Assembly (NCBI GenBank): GCA_964481425.1
Contig: CAYZTM010000004.1
Coordinates: forward strand, 70,127 to 134,126
Direction: 5' to 3'
Length of the DNA: 64,000 nucleotides
Origin: MKUN01 sp964481425
GTDB lineage: Bacteria > Bacteroidota > Bacteroidia > Chitinophagales > Chitinophagaceae
Each line of letters begins with the position of its first letter. Position 1 is the stretch's first letter. Under the pieces are notes generated by a model. The model worked only from the letters and a program-made list of their open reading frames with translations, made no database searches and was not told the DNA's origin. Positions 46,699 to 55,081 of this stretch are shown in pieces. The translations under genes were made by a program, and so were the position numbers.

Positions 46699-48231
46699 AT
46701 GGCAAAAGAAAAAACCAATATACTCTCGCTCATTACACTTACAGCTTTTATTATCCTGAGCTTTTTCCTCAACGACGGGACCAGGATCATACAGATGCAT
46801 CCCGCATCGATACATCAATGGCGACAAAGCGACTGCGTAGCGTATGGGCGAAGATATTATGAAGATAACAACCCTCTATTTCAACCTGCCACTTACTTTA
46901 TGGCTGGTAAAGATGGCAAGGTAGCCAGTGAGCTTCCTATAATCTATTACCTGGGTTCAAAACTATGTCATGTGACAGGCTTCAATTACTGGATATTCCG
47001 CGGTCTGACGTTTTTCTGCTACCTAATCGGCCTCATCTACCTTTACAAGACAGTGCGCTTATGGATACAGCGGCCTATGCTGGCACTGTTTCCCGTGCTT
47101 ATTCTCGGTTCATCAGGATTCTACTACTACTATGCGCTTAATTTTTTGCCAAATGTTCCGGCTATAGCTTTGTCCTTTGCAGGCCTGTACTACATGATCA
47201 TATACATACGCAATAATAGTTACGGCAGCCTTGCGGCGAGTACCTTCCTGTTTTCTTTGAGCGTTTTGCTGAAACCGCCGGATGGCGGGCTAACCTGGCT
47301 ATCATGCGTAGGTGCTATTCTGGTCATATGCCTATGGCAGAGAAACGCAACGACAGAGCGAAAGGCACTAAAGGGCATTTTAATAGCCAGTGCAATTATC
47401 GGCTCGTTTTTAATATGGTGGTACCTATACGTGCAACATTATAACGATGTAAACGGAAACCATCAAAACCTGCAGGGCTTCTACTCGATCCGGGGTATGG
47501 ACGAGGGCGGCATACGGTATATTTTACAAGAGCGCATCCTGCATGTATGGTCGAAGGCCTATCAAAGCAGGCTGGTACTGGGTTTCTTTGTTCTGCTACT
47601 ACCGATATATTTCATCATGTGGCGGAAACTGGATAGCTTCCTGAAATACTTTTCCCTGTTCACAATATTGGGTACAATATGCTATGCCCTGTTATGGTTC
47701 AAAGCATTCAATGACCATGACTACTATCAGCTCATTTTTGTGATATCACCTACATTCGTATGCATTTGCTTACTAGAATATTATGAACGTGCCCTGCTGC
47801 CAAAATGGAACAGGATCACTAACGGACTTGTGATCACAATACTTATCTCGCTTGTAATAGCAGGGATAGCGCAAAATAAAAAGGTACAGACACAGCGCTA
47901 CTCGAAAGAAATGTTGAGCAAGTTCAATGAGCATCTATATGAGTTATCGCCCTACCTTGATAAGTGGGGTATAGGAAAAAAAGAAATCGTATTGTGCCTC
48001 CCGGACTTGTCACCAAATATATCTCTGGTTGCCATAGGGCGGCGCGGGTTCTCAGAAGAGTTTTATAAAGGCTATGATCTTGGATTCTTTAAAAAGAGAG
48101 GTGTACAATATGTTATCATCAGTGATACTAATTATCTACACGATTGTTCTTATAAGCCATACCTCAATAATTTAGTAGGCAGATATGCCGATATTAGTGT
48201 TTACGACATATCCCAGGAAGCAATCCCATAA
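46699..48231 (+). CDS. GT39/ArnT-like membrane glycosyltransferase inside the paa cluster
   Basis: A 510-residue protein with 10-12 membrane helices. The first loop has HPASIHQWRQSDCVAYGRRYYED, the HQWRQSD pattern seen in ArnT/GT-C type enzymes with an acidic catalytic residue. It lies between paaC and paaD in the same orientation, and its TAA overlaps the paaD ATG (TAATG), so paaD translation is probably coupled to it. It is a separate gene from the 776-residue-class protein upstream, with a 156-bp gap. Confidence 0.65.
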   Translation: MAKEKTNILSLITLTAFIILSFFLNDGTRIIQMHPASIHQWRQSDCVAYGRRYYEDNNPLFQPATYFMAGKDGKVASELPIIYYLGSKLCHVTGFNYWIFRGLTFFCYLIGLIYLYKTVRLWIQRPMLALFPVLILGSSGFYYYYALNFLPNVPAIALSFAGLYYMIIYIRNNSYGSLAASTFLFSLSVLLKPPDGGLTWLSCVGAILVICLWQRNATTERKALKGILIASAIIGSFLIWWYLYVQHYNDVNGNHQNLQGFYSIRGMDEGGIRYILQERILHVWSKAYQSRLVLGFFVLLLPIYFIMWRKLDSFLKYFSLFTILGTICYALLWFKAFNDHDYYQLIFVISPTFVCICLLEYYERALLPKWNRITNGLVITILISLVIAGIAQNKKVQTQRYSKEMLSKFNEHLYELSPYLDKWGIGKKEIVLCLPDLSPNISLVAIGRRGFSEEFYKGYDLGFFKKRGVQYVIISDTNYLHDCSYKPYLNNLVGRYADISVYDISQEAIP

Positions 48232-48734
48232 TGAACGACAATATCGACACACAAACAATATACCAATGGCTGGAGACAGTGACCGATCCGGAAGTACCGG
48301 TATTGAACATACTGGACCTGGGCATAGTACGGGATGTTTCGCTTACTGAAGAGCATGGAGTGAGAGAAGCTACGATAACCATAACACCTACCTACAGCGG
48401 GTGCCCCGCCATGGACGTAATAGCCATGAACATACGTATGGCTCTCCTGAGCCACGGTATCAAAAAAGTGCATATTGTGAACCAGCTGAGCCCTGCATGG
48501 ACCACAGATTGGATGAGTGAGGAGGGAAAACGCAAACTGAAAGAATACGGGATAGCCCCACCGGCACGTAAGGCAGCCAACAAGCTGGGATTGTTCGACG
48601 AAGATATAGTGGCCTGCCCCCGATGCGGTTCTGAAGATACGGAACTGGTGAGCCAATTTGGGCCTACTTCCTGTAAAGCGTTATACAAATGCAATTCCTG
48701 CAAAGAGCCATTCGAACATTTTAAATGTCATTGA
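48231..48734 (+). CDS. paaD: PaaD, phenylacetate oxygenase maturation protein
   Basis: A 167-residue protein with an N-terminal MIP18/FeS-assembly domain (TDPEVPVLNILDLGIVRDV, with the YSGCPAMDVI motif) and a C-terminal zinc ribbon (CPRCGS...CNSCKEPFEHFKCH). PaaD is needed for assembly of the iron-sulfur-dependent epoxidase. It is separated from paaABC by two membrane protein genes but overlaps the second of them. Confidence 0.92.
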   Translation: MNDNIDTQTIYQWLETVTDPEVPVLNILDLGIVRDVSLTEEHGVREATITITPTYSGCPAMDVIAMNIRMALLSHGIKKVHIVNQLSPAWTTDWMSEEGKRKLKEYGIAPPARKAANKLGLFDEDIVACPRCGSEDTELVSQFGPTSCKALYKCNSCKEPFEHFKCH

Positions 48735-48781
48735 TTCCCCACAAGATATAATATCAAAAGGCCGCTTTATCTTTATATACG

Positions 48782-49147
48782 ATGTACGAAACCAAGTATG
48801 ATCCGTTAGCACCAGTAAGTGTTTTTTATAAGCGGCTGCTTTGGAATTTTGCCGTGGCCTGCGGATTGCTGGCTGTTTGCTTAAGTATCGGCATATTGGG
48901 TTACCACTATACTGACAACATCCCATGGATTGACTCATTACACAATGCATCGATGATATTGAGCGGGATGGGACCTGTAGTGGAAATAAAATCGGTCGGA
49001 GGAAAACTCTTCTCTTCTTTTTACGCACTTTTCAGCGGTGTAGCATTCATTACCAATATAGGTATCATACTGGCTCCTATGGCACACCGGCTTTACCACC
49101 GGCTGCACGTATCAGAAGACAATGACGATGATGCGGCAAAAAACTAA
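48782..49147 (+). CDS. Two-helix membrane protein resembling an ion-channel pore module
   Basis: A 121-residue protein with two membrane helices (about 20-42 and 76-98). Between them WIDSLHNASMILSGMGPV looks like a potassium-channel pore helix and loop, with SGMGP (residues 61-65) where channels have TxGYG. The second helix (KLFSSFYALFSGVAFITNIGII) resembles the M2 helix of 2TM channels. The filter sequence is not canonical, so conduction of K+ is doubtful; it may be a relic or a distinct family. It overlaps the end of rnc by 4 bp on the opposite strand. Confidence 0.5.
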   Translation: MYETKYDPLAPVSVFYKRLLWNFAVACGLLAVCLSIGILGYHYTDNIPWIDSLHNASMILSGMGPVVEIKSVGGKLFSSFYALFSGVAFITNIGIILAPMAHRLYHRLHVSEDNDDDAAKN

Positions 49148-49860
49148 GTGATGGACAATACTTCGATGGCCTTCTGTGCTGCTACCTGGCCAGCCTCTTT
49201 CTTGCTATAGCCGGTGCCACTTGCCACCAGTTCTCCTTCAAGAGAAACGCCCATAGTAAAAACCTTTCGAGAGCCTTCCACTTTTTCATCGAGTGTATCG
49301 AATGTAAGCAGGCGGTTATTGCGTTGTGCCCAGCTGAGGAGTTTGTTCTTGTAGTTGGTGTCCGTGCTTTCCATCGTCTCAATATCTATATAGGGACGAA
49401 TGATCTGGCGAATGATGAACTGACGTGTTTTGACAAAGCCCTGATCGAGATAAACTGCACCGATAAGGGCCTCGAGGGCATTGCCAAAAATATGGCTGCG
49501 GCTCAGGCCCCTGTCGTTCTGGTTATATTGCACCATTTTCTGCAGCCCCATACGCAGGGCTACATTGTTCAATGTCTCCCGGCGAACAATGCGTGAACGC
49601 ATCTCTGTAAGATAGCCCTCGGTCTGGTAAGGATACTTTTTAAACAGATACTCCGCAACTATTGCACCAAGCATGGCATCGCCGAGGAATTCAAGGCGTT
49701 CGTTGTTCTGCTCCAGCTCTTCGATCTTTGAGCGGTGCATCAGGGCCAGCTGATAGTAGGGCAAGTGAGCGGGCGTAAAACCCAAAATATGCTCGAGCTG
49801 CGATAAAAGCTGCTTGTTTGGTGAAAAAAGGTGTAAGATGCGTGACGTGAAACGACGCAA
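49144..49860 (-). CDS. rnc: Ribonuclease III
   Basis: A 238-residue double-stranded RNA endonuclease for rRNA and mRNA processing. The signature NERLEFLGDAMLG is present with the later acidic catalytic residues (GNALEALIGAVYLDQG), and the C-terminal dsRNA-binding domain follows (NYKNKLLSWAQRN to EAGQVAAQKAIEVL). It lies 3 bp downstream of fabF and follows acpP and fabF in the same orientation, a common bacterial gene order. Confidence 0.95.
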   Translation of the reverse strand: MRRFTSRILHLFSPNKQLLSQLEHILGFTPAHLPYYQLALMHRSKIEELEQNNERLEFLGDAMLGAIVAEYLFKKYPYQTEGYLTEMRSRIVRRETLNNVALRMGLQKMVQYNQNDRGLSRSHIFGNALEALIGAVYLDQGFVKTRQFIIRQIIRPYIDIETMESTDTNYKNKLLSWAQRNNRLLTFDTLDEKVEGSRKVFTMGVSLEGELVASGTGYSKKEAGQVAAQKAIEVLSIT

Positions 49861-49862
49861 AA

Positions 49863-51122
49863 CTATTCTTCGAATTTTTTGAATATCACTGAAGCGTTGT
49901 GACCGCCGAAGCCGAAAGTATTGCTTAAGGCAGCGCGGATGGGACGCTGTTGGGCCTTATGGAACGTGAGGTTTAATTTAGGATCGATCGCAGGATCGTC
50001 GGTAAAGTGATTGATGGTTGGAGGAACCGTATCATTCATTACAGCGAGTATGCTTGCAACAGCCTCTATGGCACCTGCACCACCTAAGAGGTGACCGGTC
50101 ATAGATTTGGTAGAGCTAATGTTGAGCTTATAGGCATGATCACCAAAAACCTTTTGTATGGCTGTCAACTCTGCAACGTCGCCCAATGGGGTAGATGTGC
50201 CATGCACATTGATGTAGTCAATGTCTCCCGGTTTCATACCTGCATCTTCGAGGGCATTGTTCATTACGTTGATCACACCCAGACCTTCGGGATGCGGCGC
50301 TGTGAGGTGATAGGCATCGGCACTCATGCCGCCACCAACCAGCTCAGCCAATATAGTGGCACCGCGCTTTTTGGCGTGCTCATACTCTTCGAGTATTACA
50401 GATGCTGCGCCCTCGCCCAGCACAAAACCGTCACGATCAAGATCGAAAGGACGGCTGGCTGTTTTAGGGTCGTCGTTGCGCTCAGAGAGGGCCTTCATCG
50501 CATTGAAACCACCAATACCTGACTCAGTGATCACAGCTTCGGAACCACCGGTAACTATCACATCGGCCTTACCTGTACGTATATACATCAAGGCATCGAT
50601 CAATGCATTGGTAGAAGATGCACAAGCACTAACGGTAGCGAAGTTGGGGCCACGGAAACCATACTTCATAGAAATATGACCTGCTGCAATGTCCAATATC
50701 AGTTTGGGGATGAAGAAGGGGTTAAAGCGTGGTGTACCATCGCCGGCATTGAATGCGGTCATTTCCTCGATAAAGGTGATCATACCACCTATACCCGATG
50801 CCCATATAACACCAACACGGTCTTTATTGATATCGTCTGAATCGAGGCGTGCATTTTTCACTGCTTCGGTAGCAGCAACTACAGCCAGTTGTGAGAACCG
50901 GTCGAGCTTGCGAGCCTCCTTGCGTTCAAAATGGTCTTCAGGATTATATCCTTTTACCTCGCAGGCGAACTTGGTCTTAAATTTTGAGATGTCAAACTGT
51001 TTAATGAAGTCGGCACCCGAAACGCCATTAACCAATCCATCCCAATATTCCGGTACGGTATTGCCTATTGGCGTCAGGGCGCCGAGACCCGTAACGACAA
51101 CGCGTTTATACGGTAAATTCAT
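49863..51122 (-). CDS. fabF: Beta-ketoacyl-ACP synthase II
   Basis: A 419-residue condensing enzyme of fatty acid elongation. The Cys-His-His triad appears as SACASSTNAL, NVHGTSTPLGD and TGHLLGGAGAIEA. Start is ATG 51122; a TTG codon one position upstream is less likely. It lies 33 bp downstream of acpP and before rnc. Confidence 0.95.
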   Translation of the reverse strand: MNLPYKRVVVTGLGALTPIGNTVPEYWDGLVNGVSGADFIKQFDISKFKTKFACEVKGYNPEDHFERKEARKLDRFSQLAVVAATEAVKNARLDSDDINKDRVGVIWASGIGGMITFIEEMTAFNAGDGTPRFNPFFIPKLILDIAAGHISMKYGFRGPNFATVSACASSTNALIDALMYIRTGKADVIVTGGSEAVITESGIGGFNAMKALSERNDDPKTASRPFDLDRDGFVLGEGAASVILEEYEHAKKRGATILAELVGGGMSADAYHLTAPHPEGLGVINVMNNALEDAGMKPGDIDYINVHGTSTPLGDVAELTAIQKVFGDHAYKLNISSTKSMTGHLLGGAGAIEAVASILAVMNDTVPPTINHFTDDPAIDPKLNLTFHKAQQRPIRAALSNTFGFGGHNASVIFKKFEE

Positions 51123-51155
51123 CAAACGATCTCTGTTCTGTGTAGTTCTTAAAAA

Positions 51156-51392
51156 TTACTTTACGTGTTCTTCCAGGTAAGATATGGCTTGGCCCACTGT
51201 AGTAATGGTCTCAGCCTGTTCATCGGGGATAGATATATTGAATTCCTTTTCGAATTCCATAATCAACTCCACTGTATCCAGAGAGTCAGCACCCAGGTCG
51301 TTAGTAAAACTAGCTTCCGTGGTAACTTCAGACTCGTCCACACCCAGCTTGTCCACAATGATTTTCTTTACGCGATTTGCAATTTCAGACAT
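51156..51392 (-). CDS. acpP: Acyl carrier protein
   Basis: A 78-residue acidic four-helix protein. The phosphopantetheine attachment site is S37 in GADSLDTVE. It leads the acpP-fabF-rnc cluster. The minus strand has TATTTTTG at 51426-51419, a good -7 box about 27 nt upstream of the start. Confidence 0.97.
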   Translation of the reverse strand: MSEIANRVKKIIVDKLGVDESEVTTEASFTNDLGADSLDTVELIMEFEKEFNISIPDEQAETITTVGQAISYLEEHVK

Positions 51393-51418
51393 GGTTAATG
51401 CAATTTGATTTTATGGTG

Positions 51419-51426
51419 CAAAAATA
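51419..51426 (-). promoter_or_regulatory. acpP -7 promoter box
   Basis: TATTTTTG on the minus strand matches TAnnTTTG; no good -33 box seen. Confidence 0.5.
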
Positions 51427-51511
51427 TACTTTTTAGGATAAAGGAGAAGCTGTTGCCTATTTTCTTTGAAATACTTCTTTTTATTTAGTGATATATTGTT
51501 AATATTTAATG

Positions 51512-52189
51512 TTATGGAGACTTTTTTAATATTTGCTCCTGCACTATCTGGCCATCCCTCATCATCATGACACGGTCTGTCATATTGGCAAGGGCCTCGT
51601 TGTGCGTGATCATAACAAAAGTATGCCCGAAACGATCGCGCAGTTGCAGAAACAGTTCATGGATTGCCTGGGCGTTTGCACTGTCGAGGTTGCCTGTAGG
51701 CTCATCGGCCATTATTATGGAAGGCTTGTTGATGAGTGCCCGGGCAATGGCAACGCGCTGCTGCTCACCACCTGAAAGCTCGGACGGCTTGTTGTCGAGC
51801 CGCTCACCAAGCCCTACAGTGTGGAGCATTTCTGCAGCCTGTTGCAGAGCCTCCTTTTTACCCATACCCTTGATCCATAAAGGAACGGCGGCATTCTCTA
51901 CCGCGCTGAACTCTGGCAGCAGGTGATGAAACTGGAACACAAAACCAATATGCTGATTGCGAAAACGGGCCTGCTTTTTTGATGGCAGCTTGAAGATATC
52001 AACCCCATCAATGGTGACTGTACCACTATCCGGCTTGTCGAGTGCTCCGAGCAAATGGAGCAAAGTACTTTTGCCCGCGCCAGAGGGCCCTACAATAGAT
52101 ACGATCTCGCCCTTTGCCACATGCAATGAAACTCCGTTCACAACCGTTAAGTTGGAATACTTTTTGAGGAGTTGGGTAGCGACAAGCAT
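51512..52189 (-). CDS. LolD-like ABC transporter ATP-binding protein
   Basis: A 225-residue ATPase of the MacB/LolD/FtsE group. Walker A is GPSGAGKST, the signature is LSGGEQQRVAIARAL and Walker B is SIIMADEP; the EXporter-type GNLD follows. This class drives lipoprotein release or macrolide/lipid export through a separate FtsX-like permease, which is not in the window. Start ATG 52189 avoids a TTG 18 nt upstream. Confidence 0.85.
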   Translation of the reverse strand: MLVATQLLKKYSNLTVVNGVSLHVAKGEIVSIVGPSGAGKSTLLHLLGALDKPDSGTVTIDGVDIFKLPSKKQARFRNQHIGFVFQFHHLLPEFSAVENAAVPLWIKGMGKKEALQQAAEMLHTVGLGERLDNKPSELSGGEQQRVAIARALINKPSIIMADEPTGNLDSANAQAIHELFLQLRDRFGHTFVMITHNEALANMTDRVMMMRDGQIVQEQILKKSP

Positions 52190-52280
52190 AGTGTAAAAAT
52201 GCCTCAATTTGGGCTGATTAACAAATTGCCGAATAAAGCCGCGACAAGTAACAGGGGTGGATAAAGGGATAATAAGAAAA

Positions 52281-52311
52281 TTTGTAATTGTTGTGCGAAA
52301 CCTTACATTTG
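52281..52311 (+). promoter_or_regulatory. Promoter of the DUF2795 gene
   Basis: TTTG (52281-52284), 19 nt, TACATTTG (52304-52311): an exact consensus match, about 35 bp before the start. Confidence 0.8.
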
Positions 52312-52345
52312 CGTGAAATCAGGAATAAAATTAATTATTTAATAT

Positions 52346-52567
52346 ATGTTTTGGACACTTGAATTAGCATCACATCTTGAAGACGCACCATGGCCTGCAA
52401 CGAAAGACGAACTGATAGATTATGCTATCCGTTCGGGCGCACCGCTAGAGGTGGTGGAGAACCTGCAAGAGCTGGATGATGAAGGTGAGATATACGAAGG
52501 CATAGAAGATATATGGCCCGACTATCCTACACAGGAAGACTTCTTCTTTAATGAAGACGAGTATTAA
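52346..52567 (+). CDS. DUF2795 small acidic protein
   Basis: A 73-residue acidic protein (MFWTLELASHLEDAPWPATKDELIDYAIRSG), a widely conserved Bacteroidota family of unknown function. The ATKDELIDYAIRSGAP segment is the DUF2795 core. It has a strong own promoter and terminator, so it is a single-gene unit and probably well expressed. Confidence 0.8.
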   Translation: MFWTLELASHLEDAPWPATKDELIDYAIRSGAPLEVVENLQELDDEGEIYEGIEDIWPDYPTQEDFFFNEDEY

Positions 52568-52587
52568 AAAAAGAAAAGAGAAAATTT

Positions 52588-52617
52588 TAAATCCCGCTGT
52601 ATCGCGGGATTTTTTTT
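52588..52617 (+). terminator. Terminator of the DUF2795 gene
   Basis: AATCCCGC and GCGGGATT flank TGTATC (52590-52611), followed by a long T run. Confidence 0.92.
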
Positions 52618-52620
52618 GAA

Positions 52621-52947
52621 CTAATTTTCTTTGATAATGATACTGCCGGGTAAAAGTTCGGTTTCGAGGACCTTCTTTATGTTGTCAACCAGTGATCTTA
52701 ACGCCGAATATGTGTTCTTCTCTGCCCACAACACAATGACAGGCAAGGAATAGGTTTTAAAATTCTGCTGATGCTGCAAATTTTTGTCAAAGGTCAGCAA
52801 GGCATCAAAACCATTTTCTACCATTAGCTGCAATAGTTCCCCATTCTTCTTTCCGTTCCACCCCATATCGCGAACAGTAAATACAGTATGCGCGTCAAAA
52901 TCCAGCTTTAGTCTTTTGGGCAGATTTTCGTCAAGCAGCAGTTTCAT
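52621..52947 (-). CDS. DUF5615 PIN-like protein (likely toxin)
   Basis: A 108-residue protein that starts MKLLLDENLP and holds FDALLTFDKNL; both acidic positions fit the Mut7-C/DUF5615 PIN-like nuclease fold. It overlaps the DUF433 gene upstream by 17 bp. DUF433-DUF5615 pairs behave as toxin-antitoxin systems in several bacteria; activity here is not shown. Confidence 0.72.
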   Translation of the reverse strand: MKLLLDENLPKRLKLDFDAHTVFTVRDMGWNGKKNGELLQLMVENGFDALLTFDKNLQHQQNFKTYSLPVIVLWAEKNTYSALRSLVDNIKKVLETELLPGSIIIKEN

Positions 52948-53173
52948 AGAGGTGCTCTATGTTCTTTGATGTAACAAGTTTTTCGGCTATCGTCAATACA
53001 GCAACTGCCTGTTCTTTCGTTACTGAAGGAAAGTCGTCTAAAAACTCACTCAGGGGAATACCCTCCTCAAGATGCATAAACAATGTTTCTACAGGCACGC
53101 GAGTCCCTTTGAATACAGGCTGACCGCCCAATATTTCCGGGTCAATAGTAATATATTCCCTAATACCTGACAT
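52931..53173 (-). CDS. DUF433 protein (likely antitoxin)
   Basis: An 80-residue protein with the DUF433 core (DPEILGGQPVFKGTRVPVETLFMHLEEG), which is a helix-turn-helix-like domain. It is the first gene of a pair with the DUF5615 gene. A TAACTTTG box at 53185-53178 ends 4 nt before the start, predicting a leaderless mRNA. Confidence 0.75.
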   Translation of the reverse strand: MSGIREYITIDPEILGGQPVFKGTRVPVETLFMHLEEGIPLSEFLDDFPSVTKEQAVAVLTIAEKLVTSKNIEHLYETAA

Positions 53174-53177
53174 GTCA

Positions 53178-53185
53178 CAAAGTTA
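53178..53185 (-). promoter_or_regulatory. -7 box of the DUF433/DUF5615 pair
   Basis: TAACTTTG on the minus strand, ending 4 nt before ATG 53173. Confidence 0.5.
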
Positions 53186-53198
53186 CAATTTCCCCTAA

Positions 53199-54569
53199 TT
53201 AAAACAGCATCCTATATACATCCTCTACCTTGTTCACAGTCTGTATCTTAATAGTGTAGTTCTTTTTGTCAAGACCTTTTGCATTGGCCTTGGGAATGAA
53301 AATGGCATCGAGGCCCAGCTTATCGGCTTCAGCGATCCGCTGATCGATACGGTTGACGGCACGTATCTCACCCGAGAGACCTACCTCACCCACAAGACAA
53401 ATATTAGACGGCAAGGCTTTGTCTTCATAAGAAGAGAGGAGCGCACAAACTACAGCCAACTCAATAGCAGGATCTTCGATCTTAAGCCCGCCGGCTATAT
53501 TCACAAATACATCCTTCGCACCAAAATGGAAACCACCGCGCTTTTCGAGCACAGCCAGCAATAATTGCAGGCGGCGCAGGTCGAGGCCACTGACCGTACG
53601 CTGGGGTGTGCCATACACCGCCTGTGTAACGAGTGCCTGCACTTCTATCATCAGGGGGCGAAGCCCTTCCATTGTAGCCGCTATTGCAATACCACTCAAT
53701 GGCTCTTCGTGCTGTGATAATAATATCTCAGAAGGATTGCTCACGGGCCGCATGCCCTTGGTAACCATTTCGTATATGCCCAGCTCCGATGTTGAACCAA
53801 AGCGATTCTTAAGGGTACGCAGTATGCGGTAGGCATAGTGGCGGTCGCCCTCAAACTGCAATACCGTATCCACCATGTGTTCCAATATCTTTGGACCGGC
53901 GATAGAACCTTCTTTGGTAATATGACCGATGATACAAACCGGTATGTTACTATTTTTCGCAAAACGCTGCAACTCTGCCGCACACTCGCGCACCTGCGAT
54001 ACGCTGCCTGCGGCGGATTCAACATATTGCGATTCGAGTGTCTGTATGGAGTCTATTATTAATAACTGCGGGCGTAATTTTTTTGCTTCCTGGAAAATGG
54101 TGTGGGTGTCGGTTGCAGTGAGCAGGTAAAGGTTAGGATTGCTGGCACCTATACGATCGGCCCGTAGTTTGATCTGCTGCGCGCTCTCTTCGCCGGAAAC
54201 ATAAAGCGTTGTAATATCTTTCCACAATAAAGCACATTGCAGGAACAAGGTAGATTTACCAATACCCGGCTCACCGGCAATAAGCACAACAGAGCCCGGC
54301 ACCAGGCCACCACCCAATACACGGTTGAGCTCTGCATCAGGAAGACAGAGACGCAACTCATCCTGGGTTTGCACCTCATTTATTTTATGTGCTTTACGTT
54401 TTTCTTTATTATCATCTTCCCAAATATTTTCGGGCTTTGTTTTTGTATCCCGCTGTACCACTTCTTCCACAAAAGAATTCCATGTGCCACATGAGGGACA
54501 TTTGCCGGCCCACTTAGGGCTCTCATAACCACACTGCTGACAAAAAAATGCTGACTTTACTTTAGCCAT
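53199..54569 (-). CDS. radA: DNA repair protein RadA
   Basis: A 456-residue RecA-like branch-migration ATPase. It has an N-terminal C4 zinc finger (CQQCGYESPKWAGKCPSC), Walker A GEPGIGKST, the RadA motif KNRFG (in LKNRFGSTSELG) and a C-terminal Lon-like domain (GEIRAVNRIDQRIAEA). Start at MAKVKSAFFC. TACCTTTA ends 4 nt upstream and may be its -7 box. It is the last gene before a 512-bp spacer. Confidence 0.95.
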   Translation of the reverse strand: MAKVKSAFFCQQCGYESPKWAGKCPSCGTWNSFVEEVVQRDTKTKPENIWEDDNKEKRKAHKINEVQTQDELRLCLPDAELNRVLGGGLVPGSVVLIAGEPGIGKSTLFLQCALLWKDITTLYVSGEESAQQIKLRADRIGASNPNLYLLTATDTHTIFQEAKKLRPQLLIIDSIQTLESQYVESAAGSVSQVRECAAELQRFAKNSNIPVCIIGHITKEGSIAGPKILEHMVDTVLQFEGDRHYAYRILRTLKNRFGSTSELGIYEMVTKGMRPVSNPSEILLSQHEEPLSGIAIAATMEGLRPLMIEVQALVTQAVYGTPQRTVSGLDLRRLQLLLAVLEKRGGFHFGAKDVFVNIAGGLKIEDPAIELAVVCALLSSYEDKALPSNICLVGEVGLSGEIRAVNRIDQRIAEADKLGLDAIFIPKANAKGLDKKNYTIKIQTVNKVEDVYRMLF

Positions 54570-55081
54570 GTGATAAAGGTAATTGAGGATCTGTAATTTG
54601 AAATTTGTGCTTAGGAAAATGTGGATATCTATATATAAGAACAGATATCTGTGTAGTTAGAAAAAGAGTATATGCTCAAACAGGAAAAGATGGACAAAGA
54701 AAAAGAGCCACTGGAGGAATCCGGCGGCTCTTACTTACTAACCCATTAAATTCACAACTTGATACAAATGTAGCAAACCAGATGGTTTCTAAAAAATGGT
54801 TTTAAGCGGTGGAACTATGTGTTTTATAGATATAATATTGCAGTCATATTCAATTAAAAAATCAAATAGCTTATTATCAATACACAAAGCATCTGGGAAA
54901 AAAAATTCTATCTTTTAAATGTCAACACCTATAATATAATGTGGCTAATTAGATATCCACATTTGTCTTTTTACAATATACGGAAAGGCTAAGGCATTAG
55001 ATTTATATAGCATGTTTTAAGGCCAATTTTACCGTTTCCATTTAGTAAACGTACTTTGCAAACCAGTCAAGTAATAAGAAC
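54570..55081. other. 512-bp AT-rich spacer between radA and the M3 peptidase gene
   Basis: No protein gene seen. The left half has a minus-strand promoter box and terminator (candidate small RNA, entered separately). The right half is very A+T-rich with short T and A tracts and a TTTAGTAAACGTACTTTG element just before the peptidase gene. Confidence 0.6.
54694..54758 (-). ncRNA. Candidate short non-coding RNA
   Basis: On the minus strand TACATTTG (54772-54765) is a good -7 box. About 55 nt further on AAGAGCC (54732-54726) pairs with GGCTCTT (54709-54703), with an inner CCGG/CTGG stem, and runs into TTTTTCTTT. A transcript of about 60-65 nt would result. No protein of useful size fits (an ATG GGT TAG stub). 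It could also be an attenuator-like leader, but no gene follows on this strand before radA at 54569. Confidence 0.4.

Noticed and set aside
48782..49147. Firm call as a potassium channel
   Set aside because: The TxGYG filter is absent; kept as a resemblance only.
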